This document shows positions 34,916 to 43,682 of a stretch of 64,000 bases of DNA, piece by piece. Each line of letters opens with the position of its first letter. The stretch's first letter is position 1. The notes under the pieces were generated by a model. The model made no database searches. It had not been told where the DNA came from and saw nothing but the letters and a program-made list of their open reading frames with translations. This stretch comes from an uncultured Coriobacteriaceae bacterium (GTDB lineage Bacteria > Actinomycetota > Coriobacteriia > Coriobacteriales > Coriobacteriaceae), in NCBI GenBank assembly GCA_949287085.1, contig CASEER010000008.1, forward strand, positions 1 through 64,000. Direction: 5' to 3'. A program made the translations under genes and the position numbers.

Positions 34916-35641
34916 ATGATGCGCGCATACCTGATGGAAATGACCGTGTTCCGCGACTACGCCAAGCAGCTGCTGGGCATCGGCTTCTTCGTGGTCATCT
35001 TCGTCTCGGGCGGGATGGGCACCATCGTGGCCGCGCCTGCGATTCTTACCATGATGTTCTTCCTCATGGGTACGATGGCCGCCGCCGCGTATGACGAGCA
35101 GAACGGCTGGGGCCTCTTCCGCCTGACGATGCCCATAAGTCGCCGCGATGTGGTTCTCGGGCGCTACGGCGTGATCGTGACGCTGGGGCTCTTCGGCCTC
35201 GTTGCCGGTCTGGCGGCGGGTGCCGTACTGGTGGGGCTGGCCCAGGTGATGCCGCTGCCGTTTGGGCTTTCCGATGCGCTGACGCTGAGTGCCGAGGACG
35301 TGCTCGCGACGTTCTTTGCCGCGGCGTTTTGCCTGATGCTCGGTGCGGTGATCGCGAGCATCGAGACGCCGGTGTACTTCAGGCTGGGCCAGAACAAGAC
35401 CACGCAGTGGCTGCCCATGATCACCGTGCTCATGTTTGTGGGGCCGATGCTCATCATCAACGGCACAGGAATCCTGGATGATGGAGCCATTCACCTGGCA
35501 ACCATCGGCGAGCTACTCGGGTTTATCGAATCGCCCGTGGGCGTGGCGGTGTTCTTCGCGGTCGCCGTGGTGGTGGCCGCGGTGGCGCTCGGCATCTCGG
35601 CCGCGGTGTCGCTCAAGCTCTACGATCGCCGTGAACTGTAA
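34916..35641 (+). CDS. ABC-2 type membrane protein, permease partner
   Basis: 241 aa with about six membrane spans (GIGFFVVIFVSGGMGTIVA, ILTMMFFLMGTMAAAA, YGVIVTLGLFGLVAGLAAGA, AAFCLMLGAVIAS, LPMITVLMFVGPMLI, GVAVFFAVAVVVAAVALGIS). The segment YDEQNGWGLFRLTMPISRRD matches the ABC2_membrane family of YtrC/D-like permeases. ATG 34916 directly follows the ATPase stop (TAAATG). A 7-bp stem (GGCCTTC 35648 / GAAGGCC 35673) just after the stop may end the operon. Confidence 0.9.
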   Translation: MMRAYLMEMTVFRDYAKQLLGIGFFVVIFVSGGMGTIVAAPAILTMMFFLMGTMAAAAYDEQNGWGLFRLTMPISRRDVVLGRYGVIVTLGLFGLVAGLAAGAVLVGLAQVMPLPFGLSDALTLSAEDVLATFFAAAFCLMLGAVIASIETPVYFRLGQNKTTQWLPMITVLMFVGPMLIINGTGILDDGAIHLATIGELLGFIESPVGVAVFFAVAVVVAAVALGISAAVSLKLYDRREL

Positions 35642-35984
35642 GGCGATGGCCTTCCGCGAGCATGGCGGGAGAGAAGGCCGGGCTACCGCGCAGCGTGATA
35701 GAGAGAGGGGGTTGTAAAATATTGCTCTCTGTGGGATGCGGGCACCTACCGCAAGATTCGGGCCGCGAGTCGGCACCCCTGAACGGACGGTTCCTGCACA
35801 CGGCTCATGCGGCAACATGCGACCTGCGGTTTTTGTTAGAAACTGGCGAGGCCCTTGTGAGCAATGTGGCAGAAAGGTACCAATTCGCGGCTCGAATGGC
35901 TCCGTGCGGCGTTGCGGGCCGGAAAGTGGGTACCCTACAGGCGGTAATGACGGCGCGCGGAAGCGCAGCAACGAAGGGAAGCCC
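35642..35984. other. Intergenic region, hairpins only
   Basis: Besides the stem at 35648-35679 there is AGAGAG (about 35702-35707) / CTCTCT (35725-35730) with an AT-rich loop. No gene is recognised. The flavodoxin ribosome site GAAGGGAAGCCC ends it. Confidence 0.5.
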
Positions 35985-36521
35985 ATGGAATGCGCAGTTA
36001 TAGTGAGCAGTAAAGGCGGGAATACCCGCATGGTGGCAGACGCGTTGACAGATGCGCTTGCCCAGGCAGGGGCGGAGGTGCTCGGTTGCGCGGATGTCGC
36101 GGATGATGCCGATGCCGCGGCAGACGCGGCATCGGCAGCCGACGTTGTGCTCGCCGGGTTCTGGACCGACAAGGGCGACTGCGCGCCCGAGATGGCGTCG
36201 TTCCTAGAGACGCTCGCCAACAAGCGCGTGTTCCTCTTTGGCACGGCGGGCTTTGGCGGCAGCACTGAGTACTTCGCTCGCATCCTGGGCAACGTTCAGC
36301 AGCATCTGCCTGCGTCTGCCGAGTTGGTTGGCTCGGCCATGTGCCAGGGCAAGATGGGCGCCGGGGTGCGCAAACGCTACGAGGGCATGCTCGCGCAGAA
36401 CCCCGGCGACGAGCGCATTCAGGCGATGATCGACAACTTTGACGCTGCGCTCTCGCATCCTGATGCTGATGACCTGGCCAGCATTGTTTCCGCTGCCCAA
36501 AGCGCGCTCGGCCTCGCATAG
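35985..36521 (+). CDS. Flavodoxin-family protein, BilS-like
   Basis: 178 aa FMN-binding fold. The phosphate loop is VIVSSKGGNTRMVADALTDA; then LAGFWTDKGDCAPEMASFLE, KRVFLFGTAGFGGSTEYFAR and CQGKMGAGVRKRYEGMLAQN. The GFWTDKG, GTAG..EYF and CQGKM..VRKRYE blocks match what I recall of the flavodoxin subfamily that includes BilS, the accessory protein of bilirubin reductase BilR. No BilR is nearby, so an electron-carrier role in another process is equally possible. ATG 35985 follows AAGGGAAGCCC. It converges on the LDH-like gene. Confidence 0.85.
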   Translation: MECAVIVSSKGGNTRMVADALTDALAQAGAEVLGCADVADDADAAADAASAADVVLAGFWTDKGDCAPEMASFLETLANKRVFLFGTAGFGGSTEYFARILGNVQQHLPASAELVGSAMCQGKMGAGVRKRYEGMLAQNPGDERIQAMIDNFDAALSHPDADDLASIVSAAQSALGLA

Positions 36522-36529
36522 ATAGCGGC

Positions 36530-36574
36530 GATCCCGGCTAACACGAGGCTTCTGCCACCGCGTTAACCGGGATC
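36530..36574. terminator. Bidirectional stem between convergent genes
   Basis: GATCCCGGCTAAC (36530-36542) pairs with GTTAACCGGGATC (36562-36574), one mismatch, right after the flavodoxin stop. No T-run. Confidence 0.65.
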
Positions 36575-36589
36575 ACCCTAAGCTAGCAC

Positions 36590-36675
36590 CACATGAGCGC
36601 ACGGGCCGCGGCCTGCCGCCACATGAGCGCACGCGCCGCGGCCTATCGCCACGTTGACGCGCCGCGACCTACCAC
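36590..36675. repeat. 30-bp tandem repeat ending inside the LDH-like gene
   Basis: Units at 36590 and 36620 (CACATGAGCGCACGSGCCGC...) and a shorter third at 36650 that reaches the last codons of the LDH-like gene. Confidence 0.85.
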
Positions 36676-37622
36676 CACGCGAGCTGGGCGATGTTTCCGC
36701 GGATGTGGTCGCAGCTCGCGGCGAAGAGCTCCTGCTCGTGCTCGGTTAGATCAAGATGAATGACCTCTTCCACGCCCCGCGCGCCCACGCAGCAGGGGAG
36801 CGACGCCCAGATGCCCTCTTGGCCATACTCACCGGTCAGCTGCGTCGAGCAGGCAAAGATGGTGTGCTCGTTGGAGAGCACCGCGCGCGTGATGCGCGCC
36901 GCCGCGTTGGCCACGCCGTATTCGGTGCAGTTCTTGCCGTTGGCTACCACGTAGCCGTTCATGCGGCCCTGCTCCTCGATGTCTTCGTGGCTAAAGGAGA
37001 ACCGTTCGGGCTGCTCGGCCTCCCATTCGGCGAGCGGCTTGCCGCCGATGTTCACCTGCGACCATGCGGCAAACTGGCTAAAGCCGTGCTCGCCCAGCAT
37101 GTAAGCGCCAATCGACCCTTGCTCGTAGCCCGTGGCCTGCGAGAGCGCGCAGCGCAGGCGCGCCGAGTCGAGTGCCGTGCCCGTGCCGATGATGCGCTTG
37201 GGGTCGTAGCCGGTCAGATGCCAGATGGCCGTGGCCACCACGTCGCACGGGTTTGCCACGCTCACCCATACGCCGTCAAACCCCGCGTCAACGATGGCGT
37301 TGGCAAAGGTGCGCACCTCGGCCGCAGTTACTTGCAGCTCGCCGTCACGGTTAACGAGCGCCTCCTTTACGTGGCCCGCGGCGTTTACGATTACGTCGCA
37401 CGAGGCGAGGGCTGCGTAATCGGCGCCGGCGTTCTCGATCTGTACCGTGTGCGGGGCAAACGAGAGTGAGTCGCGCAGGTCCTGCACCTCGGCGCGCAGC
37501 TTGTCCTCCTTGACGTCAACGAGCACGAGCTCGTCTGCGATTCCCTGCATAATCAGGCTGTACGCCACGTGCGCTCCCACGTGCCCCTGACCCAGAATGC
37601 CAACGCGCTTTACCATGCCCAT
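36669..37622 (-). CDS. L-lactate / L-2-hydroxyacid dehydrogenase family (LDH/MDH fold)
   Basis: Reduces a 2-oxo acid such as pyruvate with NADH. 317 aa: NAD site VGILGQGHVGAHVAYSLIMQ, acidic LVLVDVKEDKLRAE (NAD rather than NADP), VSVANPCDVVATAIWHLTGY, GTGTALDSARLRCALSQ and the active-site His in LGEHGFSQFAAWS. The mobile loop reads AAGHVKEALVNRDGELQ, unlike the usual GE-R of classical LDH, so an L-2-hydroxyisocaproate-type specificity is possible. ATG 37622 follows GGGAGCAACACT. It could regenerate NAD during fermentation alongside PFOR. Confidence 0.92.
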   Translation of the reverse strand: MGMVKRVGILGQGHVGAHVAYSLIMQGIADELVLVDVKEDKLRAEVQDLRDSLSFAPHTVQIENAGADYAALASCDVIVNAAGHVKEALVNRDGELQVTAAEVRTFANAIVDAGFDGVWVSVANPCDVVATAIWHLTGYDPKRIIGTGTALDSARLRCALSQATGYEQGSIGAYMLGEHGFSQFAAWSQVNIGGKPLAEWEAEQPERFSFSHEDIEEQGRMNGYVVANGKNCTEYGVANAAARITRAVLSNEHTIFACSTQLTGEYGQEGIWASLPCCVGARGVEEVIHLDLTEHEQELFAASCDHIRGNIAQLAWW

Positions 37623-37826
37623 AGTGTTGCTCCCTGTCTGTTGGCCGCGGTGCTTTGAGCGCGGCGATTACCGTCAATAGATGTAAGGGCATCATACCAA
37701 CCTGAGCAAAGGCCATACTCCGTATAGATTGCCGAAACACGACGGTAGCAAACTTGCGTTGTACGCCCGCGATTGCATGGTGGGAGCCCTGTGCGCTATG
37801 CATGTGTGCTCTCTGCGCTTTGCATT

Positions 37827-37856
37827 TTGGATTCAGCGGAATTTTGGGGATAATGC
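37827..37856 (+). promoter_or_regulatory. Candidate promoter of the DUF362 gene
   Basis: TTGGAT (37827-37832), 18 bases, TAATGC (37851-37856), about 36 bases before the GTG start. Confidence 0.45.
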
Positions 37857-37891
37857 CAACGTTAGGTTTGCAATCGTGAGAGGGGATACAC

Positions 37892-39085
37892 GTGGCAGAA
37901 ACCAGGAACGCCAAAGTCTATTTCACCAACCTGCGCACCTATGGGCGCGAAAGCCAGCTCGACAAGCTCAAGCGCCTGATCAAGCGCGCGGGCATCGAGC
38001 AGATTGATTTTGAGAACAAGTTCGTGGCCATCAAGATGCACTTTGGCGAGCTGGGCAACCTCAGCTTCCTGCGTCCCAACTACGCGCGCGCCGTGGCCGA
38101 TGTGGTCAAGGAGCTCGGTGGCAAGGCGTTCCTCACCGACTGCAACACGCTCTACGTTGGCAGCCGCAAGAACGCGCTCGAGCACATTGACTGCGCGTAC
38201 CAAAACGGCTTCACCCCGTATGCCACCGGCTGCCAGGTAATCATTGCCGACGGTCTCAAGGGCACCGACGAGACCCTCGTCCCCGTGAAGAACGGCGAGT
38301 ACGTGAAGGAGGCCAAGATCGGCCACGCCCTCATGGATGCGGACATCGTTATTAGCCTCACGCACTTTAAGGGCCACGAGCAGGCGGGCTTTGGCGGCTG
38401 CATGAAGAACCTCGGCATGGGCGGCGGCAGCCGTGCCGGCAAGATGGAGCAGCACGCCGCCGGCAAGCCCAGCTGCGACGTGTCCAAGTGCATCGGGTGC
38501 CGCGCGTGCGAGCGCATCTGCGCCCATGGTGCCATTAGCTTCGATGGGACCCGCGAGCGCGAGCTTGCTAACGGCTCCACCCGTACCGTGCACGTGGCCT
38601 CGATTGACCACGACCGCTGCGTGGGCTGCGGCCGTTGCATTGGCGCCTGCAACCAGGACGCCATCGAGCCGGATTACGGCGCCGCGGTCGATGTGCTCAA
38701 CTATAAGATTGCCGAGTACACGCAGGCTATCGTGCAAGATCGCCCGCAGTTCCACATCTCGATTGCCATGGACATCAGCCCCAACTGCGACTGCCACGCC
38801 GAGAACGACACGCCCATCGTGCCCGACCTGGGCATGTTTGCGAGCTTTGACCCCGTAGCCATCGACCAGGCCTGCATCGACATGGCGCTCAAGGCCCCGG
38901 CGCTGCCCAATACCGAGCTCACGGACATGAAGGCCAAGCTTGAGGCCGAGGGCGGCGTGCCGGAGCGCTGCGAGCACGACCACTTCAACATGACCCACCC
39001 GGACACCAACTGGCGCTCCATGATCGAGCACGCCGAAAAGATCGGCCTGGGCACGAGCCGCTACGAGCTGATCGAAGTTAAGTAG
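37892..39085 (+). CDS. DUF362 protein with two [4Fe-4S] ferredoxin motifs
   Basis: 397 aa. N-terminal DUF362 domain: VAIKMHFGELGNLSFLRPNY, LTDCNTLYVGSRKNA, ISLTHFKGHEQAGFGGCMKN, LGMGGGSRAGKMEQH. A dicluster ferredoxin part follows: CDVSKCIGCRACERICAHGA and DRCVGCGRCIGACNQDAIEP; then a C-terminal part with DISPNCDCHAENDTPIVPDL. Family members are cytosolic iron-sulfur proteins of unsettled function in anaerobes. GTG 37892 follows GAGAGGGGATACAC. Single-gene unit. Confidence 0.94.
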   Translation: MAETRNAKVYFTNLRTYGRESQLDKLKRLIKRAGIEQIDFENKFVAIKMHFGELGNLSFLRPNYARAVADVVKELGGKAFLTDCNTLYVGSRKNALEHIDCAYQNGFTPYATGCQVIIADGLKGTDETLVPVKNGEYVKEAKIGHALMDADIVISLTHFKGHEQAGFGGCMKNLGMGGGSRAGKMEQHAAGKPSCDVSKCIGCRACERICAHGAISFDGTRERELANGSTRTVHVASIDHDRCVGCGRCIGACNQDAIEPDYGAAVDVLNYKIAEYTQAIVQDRPQFHISIAMDISPNCDCHAENDTPIVPDLGMFASFDPVAIDQACIDMALKAPALPNTELTDMKAKLEAEGGVPERCEHDHFNMTHPDTNWRSMIEHAEKIGLGTSRYELIEVK

Positions 39086-39150
39086 CCGAGTCGCGCTGTT
39101 TGGGGCGAGCACGCCAACTATTGCGGTTCCATGCGCGTCAACGGGTGTTA

Positions 39151-39178
39151 TTGAGCTGGTCTTGCCTTCTGCTATAGT
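39151..39178 (+). promoter_or_regulatory. Promoter of the hemolysin III-type gene
   Basis: TTGAGC (39151-39156), 16 bases, TATAGT (39173-39178). The ribosome site TTGGAGG follows at 39195-39201. Confidence 0.6.
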
Positions 39179-39212
39179 TATGAGCAGTCTATTTTTGGAG
39201 GATCGCGTACCT

Positions 39213-40031
39213 ATGTCCGCATCAGGTGACAGTTCCCAACCCCGAAGTACCTCGGGTGCGCTTGACGTGTCCTGCGCTCAGGAGGAGACGGCCGACGCGC
39301 CCGCAGCTTCTGCCGACGTTTGCGCCACGTGCCGCAAGCGCAGGCGTTCTTGCCCCAAATACCCACGCCCTGCAAAGGAGGACGCGGCCAACGACCTGCC
39401 GCTCTACACGTTGGGCGAAGAAATTGCCAACGCCATTACCCATGGCATTGGCGTATTGCTTGCCATTGCGGGGTTGGTGCTCCTTATTGTTAAGGCGGCA
39501 CTTGGCGGCGCAGCTCCCGCGCATCTTATCTCGGCCATCGTTTTTGGCGTAACGCTCATCCTTGAGTACCTTGCCTCGACGCTCTACCATGCCATCCAGG
39601 TGCCCGGTGCCAAGCGCATCTTTCGCATCATCGACCACAGCAGCATCTACCTGCTCATTGCGGGCAGCTATACGCCGTTTTGCCTGATTACGCTTGCGCC
39701 GTACGCGGGCATCGTGCTCTTTGTCGTGGTGTGGGCGCTCGCGTTTGCCGGTATTTCGTTCGAGATCATCGGTCGCCAGCGTCAGCCGCGCTGGGTGACC
39801 ATCATCATTTACCTCGTCATGGGCTGGCTTGTGGTGTTCCGCTTGCCGCAGCTGCTTGAGGCGCTCGACCCCATGGCCCTGGCGCTGCTGGTGGTGGGCG
39901 GCCTGTGCTACACCTTTGGCACGGCGTTTTACCTTATGAAGCAAATCCGCTATATGCACAGCGTATGGCACCTGTGGGTGCTCGCTGGCAGCATCTTTAT
40001 CTTTATGGCGGTGATCCTCTTCGTGATTTAG
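39213..40031 (+). CDS. Hemolysin III / PAQR-family membrane protein (YqfA type)
   Basis: 272 aa with seven membrane spans. Family marks: EEIANAITHGIGVLLAIAGL, EYLASTLYHAIQ, RIIDHSSIYLLIAGSYTPFC and MHSVWHLWVLAGSIFIF, giving the conserved His/Asp metal-site residues. A ~60-residue Cys/Ala/Arg-rich cytosolic N-terminus (VCATCRKRRRSCPKYPR) is extra. Bacterial members affect membrane lipid state; hemolysis is not established for most. ATG 39213 is chosen because GGAGG lies 11 bases upstream. Confidence 0.92.
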   Translation: MSASGDSSQPRSTSGALDVSCAQEETADAPAASADVCATCRKRRRSCPKYPRPAKEDAANDLPLYTLGEEIANAITHGIGVLLAIAGLVLLIVKAALGGAAPAHLISAIVFGVTLILEYLASTLYHAIQVPGAKRIFRIIDHSSIYLLIAGSYTPFCLITLAPYAGIVLFVVVWALAFAGISFEIIGRQRQPRWVTIIIYLVMGWLVVFRLPQLLEALDPMALALLVVGGLCYTFGTAFYLMKQIRYMHSVWHLWVLAGSIFIFMAVILFVI

Positions 40032-40205
40032 CGTTTTGGGCGGCCGCTCCGGCGGACCCGCCGTTTTCTTGCTATCTGCGCGCCGTATCCGCGCACGCGT
40101 TTGCCCCGCGCCTGGGCGCTGCGAACCGCCGGCGCCCGCGCCTTGGCGTTGCAGCTCTGGCACATCGCACTATTCATTGAACCGAGGAGGTTTGAACTCG
40201 TCCTT

Positions 40206-41582
40206 ATGGGCATAGCAATTTCTATCGTCGCAACCCTGCTTCTGACGCTGCTTAACGGCTATTTCTCGATGTCCGAGATGGCGCTCACCACCGCCAAGCG
40301 CGCCACGCTCGAGCACGACGCCGAGGAGGGTGACAAACGCGCCGCCCGCGCGCTCGATCTGGCAACGGATTCCACGGACTTTTTGGCCACCATCCAGGTT
40401 GCCATTACGCTCGTGGGCTTCTTCTCGGCTACCGTGTCGTCCAACACACTGTCGGAGCCGCTCACCGCGTGGGTTGAGTCCTTTGGCATCGCGCCGCTTT
40501 CGGCCGCGGCTCCCATTGCTTCGCCCATCATCATCACGCTCATCGTGTCGTACCTCTCCATCGTGGTGGGCGAGCTCGTGCCCAAGCGCATTGGCCTCTC
40601 CGATGCCGAGGGCATGGCCAAATCGGTCGCGGGGCCCATCAGCACGTTCCGCAAGCTCGCCAAGCCGCTCGTGTGGCTCACGCAGGCGAGCGCCAACGGC
40701 CTCAGCGCCATTCTGGGCATTAAGAGCGCCGACGACCGCCAAAACGTTTCCGAAGAAGAGATCAAGTACATGGTCTCCGAGCAGGACACCCTGCTTGATG
40801 AGGAAAAGCGCATGATCCACGAGATCTTTGACCTGGGCGACGCCGTGGCGCGCGAGGTCATGGTGCCGCGCGTGGACGTGCAGATGGCCGAGGACACCAA
40901 CACCGTGGACGAGGTCATGGAGCTCATGCGCCGCACCGGCTTTTCGCGCGTGCCCGTGTTCCGCGAGGACGCCGACAACGTGGTGGGCATCGCGCACATC
41001 AAGGACCTGGTGGGCATCGCGCTCAGCGGCAACGGCTCCGAGCCCGTGGGCGCGCACCTGCGCGACGTGACCTTTGTGCCCGACACCAAGGACATCCTGC
41101 CGCTTCTTTCTGAGATGCAGACCGCGCATGACCAGATTGTGGTCGTGGTGGACGAGTACGGCGGCACGGCCGGCATCATAACCATCGAGGACATTGTTGA
41201 AGAGATCGTGGGCGAGATCGAGGACGAGTTTGACCCCGACAACAAGTACCTCACGCGGCTCAGCCGGCGTGAGTGGCTCGTGGACGGCCGCTTTAGCTGC
41301 GACGATGCCGAGGAGCTCGGTTGGCCCATCGAGGAGAGCGACGAGTACGAGACCATTGCCGGCTGGATCTTGGACATCTGCGACGGCGTGCCGGATATTG
41401 GTGAGGTTTTTGAGGTGGACGGCTACCGCTTCAAGGTGCAGTCCATGCGCGGCCGCCGCATCTCGCTCATCCGCGTGATTGCACCCGAGGAGCCCGCGCC
41501 CGAGGCCAAAGCCTCAACCGAGGACTCTACCAGCGACGACGTCAAGGAACCGCAGGAGGCGGAGGAGAGCGCCAGCGCGTAG
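40206..41582 (+). CDS. CNNM/CorC-type transporter-associated protein (HlyC/CorC family)
   Basis: 458 aa. CNNM (DUF21) membrane domain residues ~1-190 (LNGYFSMSEMALTTAKRATL, SDAEGMAKSV), then a CBS pair (REVMVPRVDVQMAEDTNT, GFSRVPVFREDADNVVGIAH, QIVVVVDEYGGTAGIITIED), then a CorC_HlyC domain (LVDGRFSCDDAEELGWPIEE) and an acidic tail. Relatives take part in Mg or Co efflux or tolerance. ATG 40206 is the only in-frame start; GAGGAGG is 15 bases upstream, unusually far. With the locus at 47906 it is one of two CBS-containing, probably Mg-related genes here. Confidence 0.93.
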   Translation: MGIAISIVATLLLTLLNGYFSMSEMALTTAKRATLEHDAEEGDKRAARALDLATDSTDFLATIQVAITLVGFFSATVSSNTLSEPLTAWVESFGIAPLSAAAPIASPIIITLIVSYLSIVVGELVPKRIGLSDAEGMAKSVAGPISTFRKLAKPLVWLTQASANGLSAILGIKSADDRQNVSEEEIKYMVSEQDTLLDEEKRMIHEIFDLGDAVAREVMVPRVDVQMAEDTNTVDEVMELMRRTGFSRVPVFREDADNVVGIAHIKDLVGIALSGNGSEPVGAHLRDVTFVPDTKDILPLLSEMQTAHDQIVVVVDEYGGTAGIITIEDIVEEIVGEIEDEFDPDNKYLTRLSRREWLVDGRFSCDDAEELGWPIEESDEYETIAGWILDICDGVPDIGEVFEVDGYRFKVQSMRGRRISLIRVIAPEEPAPEAKASTEDSTSDDVKEPQEAEESASA

Positions 41583-41702
41583 CATGAAAATCTCCTGGCT
41601 GATTTTATCGTTCGCCTGGGATATGCCCCGCGCGGTTGCGTTACGATGGCAGGGAGCATTTCCCTGCCGCGCGCAGCGCCTGCGACTGAAGATCGGAGAG
41701 CT

Positions 41703-42356
41703 ATGGCGACCTTGTTTACCATTCTTAAGATTACCGTTGACGACACCAAGATGCGCGCCCGGGTGCTGGTAAACCCCGGTATGCCGCTTATGACCTCGGA
41801 AGATATTGAGGCCACGGCGCGCGTGTACTACCTGGCCCCGGCCATTGCCCAGCATGCGTGCTTTGGCGATGCGGGCGAGAAGTTCCAGGATTGCATGGGA
41901 AACACCGAGATTGCGCACCTGCTGGAGCACCTTACGGTCGAGATTATGAACGAGACGGGTCTGGCGGGCGCGATTTCGTGCGGACGCACGCGTGCAGTCG
42001 CGGATGATCCGCGTGTCTTTGAGATCGAGCTCTCGTGCCCGGACGACGCACTGACCATCGGCGCCTTGTCCTCGGCAACGTTCATGATGGACTGGGCGTT
42101 CTTGCATCCCGATGTGGCGGCGCCCGACTTTGCCGGTACCGTTGAGGGCATGCGCCAGCTGGTGCTGAGCTTGCGGGGCGAGGCCCCGGAGGACGCCGCG
42201 GCCGAGGCTTCATCTGATGCTGAGGATGCGCCGGAGGCTGCAGAGGCGCCGGCGGCAGACGAGCAGGCTGCCGAAGCGCCGGCACCTGAAGATGCGCCGT
42301 ATGATGCCGCCGATGGCGCAGGCGAGGCCCCGGAGGCCGCAACACCCGAGGCGTAA
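41703..42356 (+). CDS. Protein resembling a stand-alone cyanophycin synthetase N-terminal domain
   Basis: 217 aa. Residues 1-~145 are the conserved part: ATLFTILKITVDDTKMRARV, LAPAIAQHACFGDAGEKFQD, TEIAHLLEHLTVEIMNETG, then ISCGRTRAVADDPRVFEIEL. In CphA the N domain has the same order: a His/Cys segment, (G)H-hEH-hE-Q-h-G, and SFGRTR. The last ~70 residues are an acidic Ala/Glu/Pro tail without homologous look. Paralog of the partial gene at 1-282, about 41 kb away. ATG 41703 follows CGGAGAGCT. Function unknown; amide- or polymer-binding is a guess from the resemblance. Confidence 0.8.
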   Translation: MATLFTILKITVDDTKMRARVLVNPGMPLMTSEDIEATARVYYLAPAIAQHACFGDAGEKFQDCMGNTEIAHLLEHLTVEIMNETGLAGAISCGRTRAVADDPRVFEIELSCPDDALTIGALSSATFMMDWAFLHPDVAAPDFAGTVEGMRQLVLSLRGEAPEDAAAEASSDAEDAPEAAEAPAADEQAAEAPAPEDAPYDAADGAGEAPEAATPEA

Positions 42357-42453
42357 CGTTTGCGGATGCGGCGGAGCGCGGCTGCGTTCTGCGGGTATAA
42401 TAGGCGAACATGAAGTCACCGTGTGAACGGATTCAATAGAAGGGAATCACGTT

Positions 42454-42837
42454 ATGGGTAAGGCCTTCAGCTTCATTGCCGGTGCCACGATTGGTGCCGC
42501 TGCCGGCACCATCATCGGCATTCTCGTTGCTCCGCGTTCTGGTGCCGAAACCCGCGCCATGGCCGCCGATATGGCCAACGATGCCTGGGATAGCGCGCGC
42601 GACATGTACGAGCAGGGCACCGAGCAGGCCCGCGCCGCCATGAACGATTTTGGTCCCATGGTCGATGCCAAGACCGATGAGCTCCGCGCCAAGGTTGACC
42701 TGGCCCGCGAGCGCATGGACCAGCTGCGCGAGACCCTGAACGACGCCATTGCCGGCGGCACCGTAACGCCCGCCATGGACGTTGAGGTTGAGGTCGCCCC
42801 CGGCGTCGAGGCTGACGAGGCTCCTGCCGAGGCGTAA
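42454..42837 (+). CDS. YtxH-domain small membrane-anchored protein
   Basis: 127 aa. One N-terminal membrane segment with the YtxH signature (FIAGATIGAAAGTIIGILVA then PRSGAETR), followed by an amphipathic helical stretch and an acidic Val/Glu/Ala tail. YtxH proteins are general-stress or envelope proteins of unclear role. A TATAAT (42396-42401) is a good -10, but the -35 is poor. The stop overlaps the next start by one base (TAATG). Confidence 0.88.
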   Translation: MGKAFSFIAGATIGAAAGTIIGILVAPRSGAETRAMAADMANDAWDSARDMYEQGTEQARAAMNDFGPMVDAKTDELRAKVDLARERMDQLRETLNDAIAGGTVTPAMDVEVEVAPGVEADEAPAEA

Positions 42838-43640
42838 TGCGCACCAAAGATTTTCAGGGCATCAAGATCTACCGGATTCCGCCCGAGGCCAAGCGCACCC
42901 GTAAAGACGGCACGCCGCGCAGTCCCAAGCGCTTGGGCAAGATTCACTTTCCGGTGTTTACCGCAAACGGCCAGCAGGTCGTTGGTTTTATGGTGTCGCC
43001 GCCCGATGTGGCCGGCATGATCAAGCAGCCCGACCGCTTTGTGGCGCGCGACGCCATCCGCGTGTACGAAGGCGTGGTGGCCGTAGATGACCGCAAGGAT
43101 TCCTATGATGCCGCCGCAGCCAAGCGCCTGGGTATTGACTTAGACGCCTGCATCATCTGGACGGGCATGGATGCGGTAACCACCTCGGGCACCAAGCTGG
43201 GCTACTGTTCGGACGCAGCGTTCGACGGCAAGACGGGGGCCGTTACCAGCTTTACCCTCACGGGCGGGGCTACCGCAGCGGCGCTGCTGGGTACGGTCGA
43301 GATGCCCGCGTCGTATCTCAAGGCCTATCGCGACGGTGCCATGATCGTGGACGATGCCGCGGCGTCGCTCGAGCTTTCGGGCGGCGTGGCAGCTAAGGCG
43401 GGCGAGGTTACGGCCAAGGCGAGCGTCAAGGTCAAACAGGGCGCCAAGGTCCTGGATGAGAAGGGCTCCGTTGCGGTCGAAAAAGGCTCGCGCGCGCTAG
43501 GCCGCCAACTGGGCAAAACGCGCGGCATGTTTTCGGCCTTTAAGGACGAGTTTAAGAAAGCGTCGGCGCCAAGCAGCGCGCACGGCACGTCGAGCAAACG
43601 ATCGGGGGGCTCGGCCGGCACGTCAAAGCGTTCTTCGTAG
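42837..43640 (+). CDS. PRC-barrel-like protein
   Basis: 267 aa. Two barrel-like segments: GKIHFPVFTANGQQVVGFMV and GTKLGYCSDAAFDGKTGAVT, each with the 'G..vG.....d..TG.v' pattern of PRC-barrel domains. A Lys/Ala/Ser-rich C-terminal third (AGEVTAKASVKVKQGAKVLD, later SSKRSGGSAGTSKRSS) looks disordered and basic. Translationally coupled to the YtxH gene. It may be an envelope-associated adaptor; function not known. Confidence 0.78.
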   Translation: MRTKDFQGIKIYRIPPEAKRTRKDGTPRSPKRLGKIHFPVFTANGQQVVGFMVSPPDVAGMIKQPDRFVARDAIRVYEGVVAVDDRKDSYDAAAAKRLGIDLDACIIWTGMDAVTTSGTKLGYCSDAAFDGKTGAVTSFTLTGGATAAALLGTVEMPASYLKAYRDGAMIVDDAAASLELSGGVAAKAGEVTAKASVKVKQGAKVLDEKGSVAVEKGSRALGRQLGKTRGMFSAFKDEFKKASAPSSAHGTSSKRSGGSAGTSKRSS

Positions 43641-43682
43641 CGTCGGCGGCGGGTTTGATCTGCGCCATAGGGGAGGACACCA

